Source: Bog-473 sp963766995 (GTDB lineage: Bacteria > Actinomycetota > Acidimicrobiia > Acidimicrobiales > RAAP-2). From it: DNA of 64,000 nt. Positions 54,926 to 62,498 of the stretch are shown here, piece by piece; position 1 is the stretch's first letter; every line of letters starts with the position of its first letter. Where the stretch lies: contig CAVYCE010000002.1 of NCBI GenBank assembly GCA_963766995.1, positions 1 through 64,000 of the forward strand, read 5' to 3'. A program made the position numbers and the translations under genes. Below the pieces are notes generated by a model. It was not told where the DNA came from. It saw only the letters and a list, made by a program, of their open reading frames with translations, and did no database searches.

Positions 54926-55585
54926 CGCGCTGGCCGCTCCGCGCATCACTCCGGCGGGCAGGGCACGGCCTACCTCGAGTTCCCCGACTTCTCGCTCCCG
55001 CCGGATCACCCCCGCCTGACCTTCGCTGACTACGCCGTGCGCGCCGTGGCCTACGACATCGTCCCCCGCACGTCGCCGCTTCGGCAGCTGTTCGAATGGG
55101 ATCCGATGAAGGACCTCATTCAGGCTGTGCTCAACCGTGGACCGATCTACCGCTATGCCGACCCCTTCGGGGCCCTGAATCTGGCCGTCATGGGTGAGGG
55201 CGACCAGCTGCAGTGGCACTTCGACCAGACTGACTTCGTGGTCTCCCTGGCCATCCAATCGGCCGAGTCCGGCGGTGACTTCGAGGTGGCGCCCCGCATC
55301 CGTCAGCCCGACGACGAGTGCTACGACGACGTGGCGGCCGTTCTCGCCGGCAGCCGAAGCCAGGTGCAGACCTTGGCCATGACGGCGGGGACGCTGCTGG
55401 TATTCGAAGGGCGTTACTCACTCCATCGAGTCAGCCCCGTCACCGGCCCGCGCTGGCGTCACGTCGGACTTCTGGCCTACGACACCAAGCCAGGGACCAT
55501 GGGGAGCGACCTCCTCCGGGCCGACCGCTACGGGCGCACCTCACCCTTCGCCGAACCACCCGAGACGTGGCCCGTTCCGGCATGA
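54714..55585 (+). pseudogene. 2-oxoglutarate/Fe(II) oxygenase-like gene with a -1 frameshift
   Basis: The frame from GTG 54714 (TACCGT exactly 12 nt upstream) encodes DLDRYPLLQPESLSYEAIV and AEIPGFITPAGVERLVNDAD, then runs into a stop at 55017-55019. From about 54945 the family sequence continues in the -1 frame (HHSGGQGTAYLEFPDF, then the iron site WHFDQTDFVV and LHRVSPV, and RHVGLLAYDT) to 55585. One missing base near 54940-54950 explains this. The repaired protein is about 290 aa and has the HxD...H metal triad. The end overlaps the fae-like start (ATGA). This is a real lesion or an assembly error. Confidence 0.8.
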
Positions 55586-56088
55586 ACTCGCAGTTCGGTG
55601 AGTCTTTCGTGGGCAGCGGCGTCGACGCCGCGCACATCAACACGGTGCTGGGCTCACTGGGTGGGCCGGTAGAGGTGGCCTGGGTCACCGCATTGGCCTC
55701 GCCACGGGCTGGACACGCCGCCTTCGTCGCGGCCGTCCAGCCGGGGATAGCGGTGCGACCCCACACGCTGTTCGTGAACAAGGCCACCATCGCCTCGGAT
55801 CGCCATGGCCAACTCACCTGGGGCGCAGCCCAAGCCGGTGTGGCGGGCGGTGTCCTCGATGCCGTAGCCGACGACATCATCCCCTCCCCCGCCATCGACG
55901 GTCTCCTTCTCATCGTCGCCGTATGGGTCAATCCCGACGCCACCGACGAGCGCGCTGTCTACGAGAACAACCGCTCCGCCACCCGCCAGGCCCTCGAGGC
56001 GGGCCAATTAGGCCTGCCCGCGGTGGACACCGCCGTGTCGGCTCGAACCAACCCATGGAACGCCTACTTCTCGCCGCCCGATTCGTGA
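55582..56088 (+). CDS. fae: Formaldehyde-activating enzyme family protein
   Basis: 168 aa. It matches Fae along its length: GESFVGSGVDAAHINTVLGS, PHTLFVNKATIAS, GAAQAGVAGGVLDAVADDIIP, VAVWVNPDATDERAVYENNRSATRQAL and a C-terminal ARTNPWNAYF. The active-site His is His18, as in AHIN/AHID of methylotroph Fae (His17). Fae condenses formaldehyde with tetrahydromethanopterin; Fae homologues of unknown cofactor also exist. ATG 55582 overlaps the stop of the oxygenase gene. No other tetrahydromethanopterin genes are in the window, so the pathway is uncertain. Confidence 0.9.
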   Translation: MNSQFGESFVGSGVDAAHINTVLGSLGGPVEVAWVTALASPRAGHAAFVAAVQPGIAVRPHTLFVNKATIASDRHGQLTWGAAQAGVAGGVLDAVADDIIPSPAIDGLLLIVAVWVNPDATDERAVYENNRSATRQALEAGQLGLPAVDTAVSARTNPWNAYFSPPDS

Positions 56089-56143
56089 TGGCGATCTGCG
56101 GCCACTGAGCAACCGTGACAGCGAAACGGTACGGTGCAACGAC

Positions 56144-56591
56144 ATGGCTTCGGGACAGATCCGCTTCGATTCGGTCAATCTGATCGTCACTGACATGGAG
56201 GCCACGAGGGCCTTCTATGCCAGGCTCGGAATGACCTTCAACAACGCCCACGAGCCGGTGTGGGACTGCCACCACGTGACAGCCCAAAATCCGGGCGCTG
56301 GTGGTGGCGCTTACGATTTCGATCTCGACGAGCGCGTCGTTCGCCCGGCAGTGGAACGCCGGGTGGCCCGGTGGGAGCGGCCTGGTCCTGGGCTTCAAGG
56401 TCGAAGCGAGGGAGCGGGTGGACGAGCTGGTGGCCGCACTCGTGGCCGCCGGCGCTCCCGTCCAGCAGGAACCATACGACGCCTTCTGGGGCGCCCGCTA
56501 CGCCATCGTGACTGATCCCGACGGGAACTCGGTGGGGATTATGAGCGAGGCCGACGAGGCTCATCGTTGGTCACCCCCGGACCCAGAATGA
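56144..56591 (+). pseudogene. VOC/glyoxalase-family gene with a +1 frameshift
   Basis: From ATG 56144 the sequence reads IRFDSVNLIVTDMEATRAFYARLGM and VWDCHHVTA, a glyoxalase/bleomycin-resistance half. After DFDLD the frame leaves the family. Dropping G56330 restores SASFARQWNAGWPGGSGLVLGF, VDELVAALVAAGAPVQQEP and YAIVTDPDGNSVGIMS up to 56591. The repaired protein is about 148 aa, the usual size. TACGGT lies 14 nt upstream. Real lesion or sequencing error. Confidence 0.8.
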
Positions 56592-56598
56592 GCATCGC

Positions 56599-57132
56599 AT
56601 GAGTCCCGACAGTCCAGGCTCCTCAGACGACTCCAGTTCGGCCGACATCGACGTCTTCATTGAGATACCGACCGGCAGTCGGAACAAGTACGAGTACGAC
56701 CACGACTCCCACGTGATCCGCCTCGACCGGCGGCTGTTCACGGCCACCACCTACCCGGCCGACTACGGCTTCGTACCCGACACCTTGTCCCAGGATGGCG
56801 ATCCGCTCGACGCCTTGGTGCTGGTCGCCGATCCCACCTTCCCCGGGTGCGTGGTGCGGGCCCGCATCCTGGGCGTCTTCTTCATGCGAGACGAGGCGGG
56901 GTCGGACGCCAAGCTCCTGACCGTCCTGGAGCACGACCCCCAATGGGACGGCGCCAGTGACATCGGCGATCTCCCTCCGCACCTCCTGAATGAGATCGAG
57001 CACTTTTTCAGCATCTACAAGGACCTCGAACCCGAGAAGCACTCGGAGGTCCTCGGGTTCCAGGGCCGTGCTGCCGCGCTGGAAGAGTTGGCCAACTGTC
57101 GGGATGCCTACCTGGCGGCCGAAGGTAAATAG
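56599..57132 (+). CDS. ppa: Inorganic pyrophosphatase
   Basis: 177 aa, soluble family I enzyme. It hydrolyses pyrophosphate to phosphate with Mg2+. Conserved: EIPTGSRNKYEYD, PADYGFVPDTLSQDGDPLDALVL (with the DxDPxD metal site) and the C-terminal EVLGFQGRAAALEEL. The N-terminus carries about 15 Ser/Asp-rich residues before the fold, unusual but harmless. It starts 8 nt after the VOC gene stop. Confidence 0.96.
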   Translation: MSPDSPGSSDDSSSADIDVFIEIPTGSRNKYEYDHDSHVIRLDRRLFTATTYPADYGFVPDTLSQDGDPLDALVLVADPTFPGCVVRARILGVFFMRDEAGSDAKLLTVLEHDPQWDGASDIGDLPPHLLNEIEHFFSIYKDLEPEKHSEVLGFQGRAAALEELANCRDAYLAAEGK

Positions 57133-57156
57133 GACACGGCGAAAGAGGAGTCGGCC

Positions 57157-57645
57157 ATGCCATATCCACGTGAGGAAGTGCAAGCCACCGTCGACCGCTA
57201 CCACGAGTTGCGCCGGCGCATCGATGACGGGCTCGAGCCCAATGCCTTCGGCGCCCTGGCCGACTTCTACACCGAGGACGCCGTGTACATCGACGGTGCC
57301 TGGGGCCGGCTCGAGGGGCGAGAAGTCATCGCCAACTGGTTGGTCGATTCGATGGTGGGCATGGAGGACTGGAAGTTCCCGGTCGAGTTCACGGCCATTG
57401 AAGGCAACGATGTCGTCGTCAAATGGACGCAGATCCTCCCCCGCCTCAAGCCGGACGGGACCCCCTACCGGCAATCTGGGTACTCACGCCTCATTTACGC
57501 CGGCGATGGCAAGTTCTCCTACGAAGAGGACACCTACAACATGGTCCATGTGCTGGAGGACGTGGAGGCCAGCGGGTGGCAGCCCAACGGGTCCATGAAT
57601 TACCCGCCAGCCCACCCCGACCGAAACTTCGACATTCCGACTTAA
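57157..57645 (+). CDS. SnoaL-like (NTF2-fold) protein
   Basis: 162 aa, ATG 57157 with AGAGGAG six nt upstream. The cone-shaped NTF2 fold is suggested by ALADFYTEDAVYIDGAWGRLEGREVIANWLV and WKFPVEFTAIEGNDVVVKWTQIL. Members are small-molecule isomerases, hydratases or binding proteins. The substrate is unknown. Confidence 0.8.
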   Translation: MPYPREEVQATVDRYHELRRRIDDGLEPNAFGALADFYTEDAVYIDGAWGRLEGREVIANWLVDSMVGMEDWKFPVEFTAIEGNDVVVKWTQILPRLKPDGTPYRQSGYSRLIYAGDGKFSYEEDTYNMVHVLEDVEASGWQPNGSMNYPPAHPDRNFDIPT

Positions 57646-57683
57646 GGCAACCGGAACACTCCGCCCAGAGGCCCAGCCAAGTT

Positions 57684-59078
57684 TCAGCCGCCGAAGGGTG
57701 AAATCTCGCTCGAGCCTGACTGGGGCTGGGATTGCTGCTCCTGCTGTTGTCCCTCGGCCTCACTGCCCAGCGTGACTGAGGCCGTGTGCTTGTTGTTGCC
57801 CTCGTAGTAGATGATCTGGACGCTCTGACCGGCCTTGGCCTTCTGCACGGCTGATTGCAGGTCCTCGGCCGAGGTGACGGACTTGCCATTGAAGGAAACG
57901 ATCACGTCGCCCTGCGCCAGCCCCGCCTTCGCCGCCGGCGATCCCGCAATTACATTGAGCACCACCGCACCCGACGTCGGTGTGAAGCCGTATTGCTGGC
58001 GCAGCGCCGTCGTCATGGAAGTGATGTCGACTCCGAGATACCCACCGCCATTGTTCGCCGCTCCACCCTTCTCGAGTTGCGGCAGTTGTTGCTCCACCGA
58101 TGCGATGGGGATGGCGAAGCCGATGTTCTGTGCGTCAGTGCCGTCGTTGGACGTACCGGCCACGGCGGTGTTCATGCCGATGACTTGACCCTCGGTATCG
58201 ATGAGGGGGCCCCCGGAGTTGCCCGGGTTGATAGCAGCATCGGTCTGGATCAGGTTCTGTAGGTTCTCTGACGCCGTTCCTTCACCGCCGGCCGTCACCG
58301 AACGACCGAGCGCCGAAATGATGCCCTGGGTCACGGTCGGCGTGCCGGCCGCCAATCCGAGTGCGTTGCCAATGGCCACGACGGCATCGCCCACCTCGGT
58401 CTTGGCCGAGCTGCCAAAGGTCACCGTGGGCAGGTTGCTGGCGTTGTTGATCTTGAGCAGCGCCATGTCCTGTTGCGTGTTGTAGCCGATGAGCGTGGCG
58501 GCCTCGGACTGCTTCTGGCCGTATTGGGTCACCGTGATGGTGCCACCACCGAATTCGGTGAAGAGTTCGATCACGTGGTTGTTGGTCACCACTTCTCCGT
58601 TGGAGGTGATGATCATCCCGGTTCCCTCGTCCTCTTCGCCGCCGGCCTTCACATCGATGGAGACCACGGCCGGCACGACCTTTTTCACCAGCTCGGGAAT
58701 GGTGACGTTGCCGCTGAGGACGGCCGCGCCTGGGGTCGAATTGCTCTCGTGAATGGTGACCGAATTGTTGCCACTGTTGTGGTCGACCAGTGCGCTGATG
58801 CCAGCGCCCACCGCGCCCCCAATAACGGCGGCCACCACGGCGACGAGCAGCCAAGGGCGGCTGGTCCCTGGATTGCTGGCAACACTGGCTGGAACCGGAG
58901 CAACCGGCACGTCACCCACGAGCGTGGGGTCGCCCACCAGCGTGGGGTCGGTGGGCGGTAACGGCCAGCCCGATGGAGCGGTCACCGGGGGTGGCATGGG
59001 TGGCGGAAGAGCAGCAGAGGAAAGACCCTCCGGCCCAGGGAGAGGTGGAGTCCCGGGCTGCTCGGTCTCGTCACTCAT
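57684..59078 (-). CDS. HtrA/DegP-like membrane serine protease with PDZ domain
   Basis: 464 aa from ATG 59078 with a strong AGGAGGA ribosome site. A Pro-rich cytoplasmic head (1-70) and one span (about 74-99) are followed by a trypsin-like domain with His in VVTNNHVIEL, Asp in QQDMALLKI and Ser in NPGNSGGPLID. A PDZ domain (about 345-435) and a Gln/Ser-rich tail complete it. It would degrade or sense misfolded proteins outside the membrane. The tandem DPTLVGDPTLVGD repeat in the head is a small oddity. Confidence 0.93.
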   Translation of the reverse strand: MSDETEQPGTPPLPGPEGLSSAALPPPMPPPVTAPSGWPLPPTDPTLVGDPTLVGDVPVAPVPASVASNPGTSRPWLLVAVVAAVIGGAVGAGISALVDHNSGNNSVTIHESNSTPGAAVLSGNVTIPELVKKVVPAVVSIDVKAGGEEDEGTGMIITSNGEVVTNNHVIELFTEFGGGTITVTQYGQKQSEAATLIGYNTQQDMALLKINNASNLPTVTFGSSAKTEVGDAVVAIGNALGLAAGTPTVTQGIISALGRSVTAGGEGTASENLQNLIQTDAAINPGNSGGPLIDTEGQVIGMNTAVAGTSNDGTDAQNIGFAIPIASVEQQLPQLEKGGAANNGGGYLGVDITSMTTALRQQYGFTPTSGAVVLNVIAGSPAAKAGLAQGDVIVSFNGKSVTSAEDLQSAVQKAKAGQSVQIIYYEGNNKHTASVTLGSEAEGQQQEQQSQPQSGSSEISPFGG

Positions 59079-59225
59079 CAAAAAATCCTCCTGAATGGGC
59101 ACGGTCCGCATTGACAATGCCCCGCTGACGCCGGTCCATGTTATGGGACGCGAACTGGGGCCCGGCAACGGCTGACAACCGACCTGACCGTGGGGGCCGG
59201 CTTGGCGAGGTAGCGTGTCCGCCGC

Positions 59226-60539
59226 ATGTCACGGCGCATCGATATCGAGCTGACCTCCAACGTGGGCGACGGGTCCTGGACTTGGCGCGCCGCGGGCGCT
59301 CGTCAGCCCAAGGGCGTCGTCGCCAGCACTCTCGTACCCGACGGCGAGGTCGTGGGCTCCGTCCTGCGGGCCGATGTCGAGATTGGGCTCGAGGGTATCG
59401 AGGTCCTTTCCCTCACCTCGGCCAAGCCGGTTCGCTCTCCGGAGAAGACCGATGGCCGGATTGAGGTGGTCGGTACGCCCAAGCGTGCGCCCGACGTGTC
59501 GGTCATCCTGGCCCCCGGGGCCGCTAAGCGGGGCCGCCGCCGTGACGACGATGGTGACGGTGACGATCGCAAGGACCGTAAGGGCGCACGACCGAGCCGG
59601 GGCCAAGGTCCCAGCGCGGGACGACGCGGGTCGAGCGGCGCCAGCGGTGGGCCGGGCGATGCCGCCGGACCCGGTGAAGGCGGCCCTCCCCGTGGTGGCA
59701 CAGGACCACGCCGGCCCGGCACACGCCGACCCGGTGAAGGTGACCGGCCCGCACGGGGCGAGCGCCCGACGGCGCCGACGTCAACCGTGCATCGCAACGC
59801 CATGCTGGCCACACTGCGCCCCGAGCAGATCCCGGTGGCCGAGCAGCTTCTGCGTGGTGGCCTTCCCTCCGTGCGTCAGGCCATTGAGACCCAGAATGCA
59901 GCCGCCAAGGTGGCAGGCAAGCCCGCTGCTTCCTCTGACGCGCTCTTGGCCATCGCCGATGAATTGCTCCCGACGGTCAAGCTGGCCGACTGGAAGGACC
60001 GTGCTTCGGTGGCCCTGGCTGCGGGCAAGGAATACCGCTTACGCGAGCTGCGTGCGGTGGTAGCTGCCTCCCGGACCGTAATTTTGGACGAAGAGGGCCG
60101 CACCATGGCCAAGTCGCTACAAGAGACCCTCGAGAAGCGGGTCACCGCGGTGCGTGACGAGTGGCTGGCCCGAATCACCAATGCGATCAAGGACGGTCGA
60201 ATTTTGCAGGCCCTGGAAGCATGTATGCGGGCGCCAGAGCCCGGTACACGTTGCCCGGCCGATCTCGCCGTGCAACTGGCCGCCGCCGCCGGTGACGCCA
60301 TGACGGCCGAACTCCCGCCCGAGGAATGGATGCAACTCCTCGATGCGGTGGTCGCTTCCCCCGTCCGCCGCACCGTGAAGCCAGCCGGCATTCCCAACGA
60401 CGAGGTGGCCCAGCAGGCGGCCCGTCACGCTGCTGGCTCTGTGCCGGCCCTGGCCAAGCTGCTCGGACTGCGCATCCCCCCGCCCCCGCCCCGCCGGGTG
60501 GTGACGGAGCATCACCGCTTCAGCCCAACCGGCGGCTGA
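59226..60539 (+). CDS. Conserved protein of unknown function with basic disordered linker
   Basis: 437 aa from ATG 59226; TAGCGT lies 15 nt upstream. Residues 1-90 form a beta-rich head (IDIELTSNVGDGSWTWRAAGAR; STLVPDGEVVGSVLRADVEI). Residues 95-195 are a Gly/Arg/Asp-rich disordered linker, and 195-430 a helical domain (HRNAMLATLRPEQIPVAEQLL; ASVALAAGKEYRLRELRAVV). Charge and layout recall RNA-associated proteins such as those with an OB-like head, but no family is certain. Its end overlaps the GNAT gene on the other strand by 20 bp. Confidence 0.75.
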   Translation: MSRRIDIELTSNVGDGSWTWRAAGARQPKGVVASTLVPDGEVVGSVLRADVEIGLEGIEVLSLTSAKPVRSPEKTDGRIEVVGTPKRAPDVSVILAPGAAKRGRRRDDDGDGDDRKDRKGARPSRGQGPSAGRRGSSGASGGPGDAAGPGEGGPPRGGTGPRRPGTRRPGEGDRPARGERPTAPTSTVHRNAMLATLRPEQIPVAEQLLRGGLPSVRQAIETQNAAAKVAGKPAASSDALLAIADELLPTVKLADWKDRASVALAAGKEYRLRELRAVVAASRTVILDEEGRTMAKSLQETLEKRVTAVRDEWLARITNAIKDGRILQALEACMRAPEPGTRCPADLAVQLAAAAGDAMTAELPPEEWMQLLDAVVASPVRRTVKPAGIPNDEVAQQAARHAAGSVPALAKLLGLRIPPPPPRRVVTEHHRFSPTGG

Positions 60540-60993
60540 GCGTCAGGAGGCGGGCGCTGAAGCCCGCTCCCTCCAGGCGCTGCTTGGTGGAACGATCGCC
60601 CGGTAGGGCCAGTGCATCGACCTCGGTGCATCCTTGGGCTCGGCACCAGTCGACCGCGGCGACCATGAGGGCGCTGCCCACTCCCACTCCTCGGGCTTCT
60701 GTTTCCACATAGAGGCACTCAATGCGCCCTGTGCGCTGTGGAGCCTCTTGTGGCGCAAGGTCGCTCGGAAGGACCACAGCGGCGGACAGGCCCACCACCA
60801 CGTCGTGGAACTCCCCTACGAAGAGGACTGCTGATGGGACCTCAACGTCCCAGCGGGCCAAAAGGCCCGGCGCAGTGGCACTGCCGGCCAGTGTGGCCCC
60901 ACCACGCATCGACCTGGCGTCGCTGAGAGCCGCCTCTATTAACTCGAGGCATAACGAGTGGTCGCTGGCGGTGGCCAGGCGGGTCGCTTCCAC
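60520..60993 (-). CDS. GNAT-family N-acetyltransferase
   Basis: 157 aa; starts at GTG 60993, behind AGGGAG. The GNAT core is seen in RIECLYVETEARGVGVGSALMVAAVDWCRAQGC, with the acetyl-CoA loop RGVGVGSA, and a C-terminal strand-helix end. The substrate is unknown. It follows the DUF8129-like gene by 29 bp on the same strand. Confidence 0.88.
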   Translation of the reverse strand: MEATRLATASDHSLCLELIEAALSDARSMRGGATLAGSATAPGLLARWDVEVPSAVLFVGEFHDVVVGLSAAVVLPSDLAPQEAPQRTGRIECLYVETEARGVGVGSALMVAAVDWCRAQGCTEVDALALPGDRSTKQRLEGAGFSARLLTLSRRLG

Positions 60994-61022
60994 TGCCGCT
61001 CTCCCTGGTCCCCGGCGCTGAT

Positions 61023-61631
61023 CTAGGGGGCGTCGCTATGAGCGGCGCCGCCGAGGAGCTGGTTGGTTCGATGCAAGATGGTGCGGCGGTTGCGGTGCGA
61101 GGCCTCATGGCGGTGCACAGCCCGCAGCTCGTCCGGGCTCAGGCTTTCCAGTCGACGGACGACCTGTGAGGCCGACAGCGTGTCGTAGCCGGCCAGGGCT
61201 ACCTCTACCAGGGCCGCATCAGCCGGGTCGGCGGCGGGCTTGGGGCCCGGGGCTGGTGTTGGTGTTGGTGCTGGAGTGCTTTCCTCCGCTGGCGCCGCAC
61301 TATCACCCGGGTCCCCTGACGAGCCCGCATCTCCGGCGCCATGGCTTGCGCCGGATCCGTGGAACAGCTTCCCGATCCGCTGAGCCAGGTCCTGCTGCCC
61401 CTGAGTGACCACGAACTGCCCGATGAACTTGGCGTTGCGGATCTGACCCTCGACCCGCTCGCGGCCCTTAGAGATCACACCCGGCAAATCCTCGGCGACG
61501 GTCAACGCGGCTCCGACCGGGGCGAAGACGAAAAATTCGAGCGCCCACTGCACGGGGTTGGGACGACCGCCCTCGCCGCCCTCGCCGCCCTCGTCGCCTT
61601 CGCCAGGCTCGGCGTCCGAGACCTCAGACAC
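61023..61631 (-). CDS. Membrane-associated protein with a C-terminal DUF8129-like helix pair
   Basis: 202 aa from GTG 61631, overlapping the DUF4193 stop by 8 bp. An acidic Gly/Glu head precedes a moderately hydrophobic helix (VQWALEFFVFAPVGAALTVAEDLP), an amphipathic region (VEGQIRNAKFIGQFVVTQGQQDLAQRIGKLF), a Pro/Ala linker and a conserved end (ALAGYDTLSASQVVRRLESLSPDELRAVHRHEASHRNRRTILHR). Such ends occur in lipid-droplet-associated and related actinobacterial proteins. Binding to membranes or lipid surfaces is inferred. Confidence 0.7.
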   Translation of the reverse strand: MSEVSDAEPGEGDEGGEGGEGGRPNPVQWALEFFVFAPVGAALTVAEDLPGVISKGRERVEGQIRNAKFIGQFVVTQGQQDLAQRIGKLFHGSGASHGAGDAGSSGDPGDSAAPAEESTPAPTPTPAPGPKPAADPADAALVEVALAGYDTLSASQVVRRLESLSPDELRAVHRHEASHRNRRTILHRTNQLLGGAAHSDAP

Positions 61632-62142
61632 AGTCCCGGCAGAGCATTTTCTTCTTGTCGGCCAGCTGGCTCGGGTGCTTGACCAGGAAGCAGGATCGGC
61701 ACACGAACTCATCGGGTTGCTTGGGGAGCACCCGCTCGTTGCCTTCGGCCTTGTCTTCTTGATCGGTGGCCTCGTCGTCCTCAGGCTCGTCTTCGACGAC
61801 CAGGCGTTCCTTCAGAATGACGTCGAGGCTGGCCTCGACGTCTTCGTCGTCAGGCTCTTCCTCTTCCTCCTCGTCCTCGGCCTCTCCGGAGCGCTCCACT
61901 ACCGACGCCGGCGAGGCAGTCAGGATTTCGGCTACCTCTTCCTCAAGCTCGTCCTCGTCGTCATCGCCCACGACGAGAGCGTCGTCATCGTCGTCGGCTA
62001 AGGGGTCGTCGTCCTCGAGATCTTCGAGCGCGTCCTCGTCAAGATCGCCCTCCAAGTCTTCTTCTTCGAGCGCGTCCTCGTCCTCCCCTACTGGGGCTGC
62101 AGCGTCGAGATCCTTGGCCATATCCTTCTTCTTGGTCGCCAT
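61624..62142 (-). CDS. DUF4193-type acidic protein with C-terminal zinc finger
   Basis: 172 aa from ATG 62142; ATG 62157 is also in frame. A Lys-rich start leads into about 110 residues made largely of Asp and Glu. The end VLPKQPDEFVCRSCFLVKHPSQL and MLCRDCV holds two CxxC pairs, a likely zinc ribbon typical of actinobacterial DUF4193. TATGCT lies 16 nt upstream. Function unknown. The acidic stretch is longer than in mycobacterial members, which are about 100 aa. Confidence 0.88.
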   Translation of the reverse strand: MATKKKDMAKDLDAAAPVGEDEDALEEEDLEGDLDEDALEDLEDDDPLADDDDDALVVGDDDEDELEEEVAEILTASPASVVERSGEAEDEEEEEEPDDEDVEASLDVILKERLVVEDEPEDDEATDQEDKAEGNERVLPKQPDEFVCRSCFLVKHPSQLADKKKMLCRDCV

Positions 62143-62498
62143 GTGAGGCGGGAGCATAGACGTTCATCGAAGAGCGTCAATCGCACCGAGCGCGGAATGT
62201 CCCAGGCACGAAGGTGGGCGAGGCGGGGGTATTGGGCGGCTTGGCCCTGGAGTCTTTGGCGCCATCTTGTCCACCTGGTCAGACCAGCAAGTCAGACCAC
62301 GCGGGCAACACGTTCTCTACTCGACCTCCAGGGCCACCCTCCGCCTCTCACAGCATCCCCCCCTCAGACTCCCAGCAGCGAGGGCTGTCGGTTCCGTTGG
62401 GGCGTTTCGGGATTGCGTCGTACCTTAGGCAAGAAGAGGGTGGGTACGTCAAGAGCCGATGGGGTCCTCCCACCAGGAGCGTTAGAGGTTCCCCCTGG
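62143..62498. other. Intergenic region, no gene supported
   Basis: About 350 bp between two minus-strand genes. It holds the -10 of the DUF4193 gene (TATGCT, 62158-62153). An open plus-strand frame exists here but continues as the shadow of thyX and is not supported. I see no tRNA, riboswitch or strong hairpin. Confidence 0.5.

Noticed and set aside
61750..62110. Repetitive GTC/GAC/CTC-rich DNA that looks like a repeat array.
   Set aside because: It encodes the Asp/Glu run of the DUF4193-type protein. There are no regular spacers, so it is not a CRISPR array.
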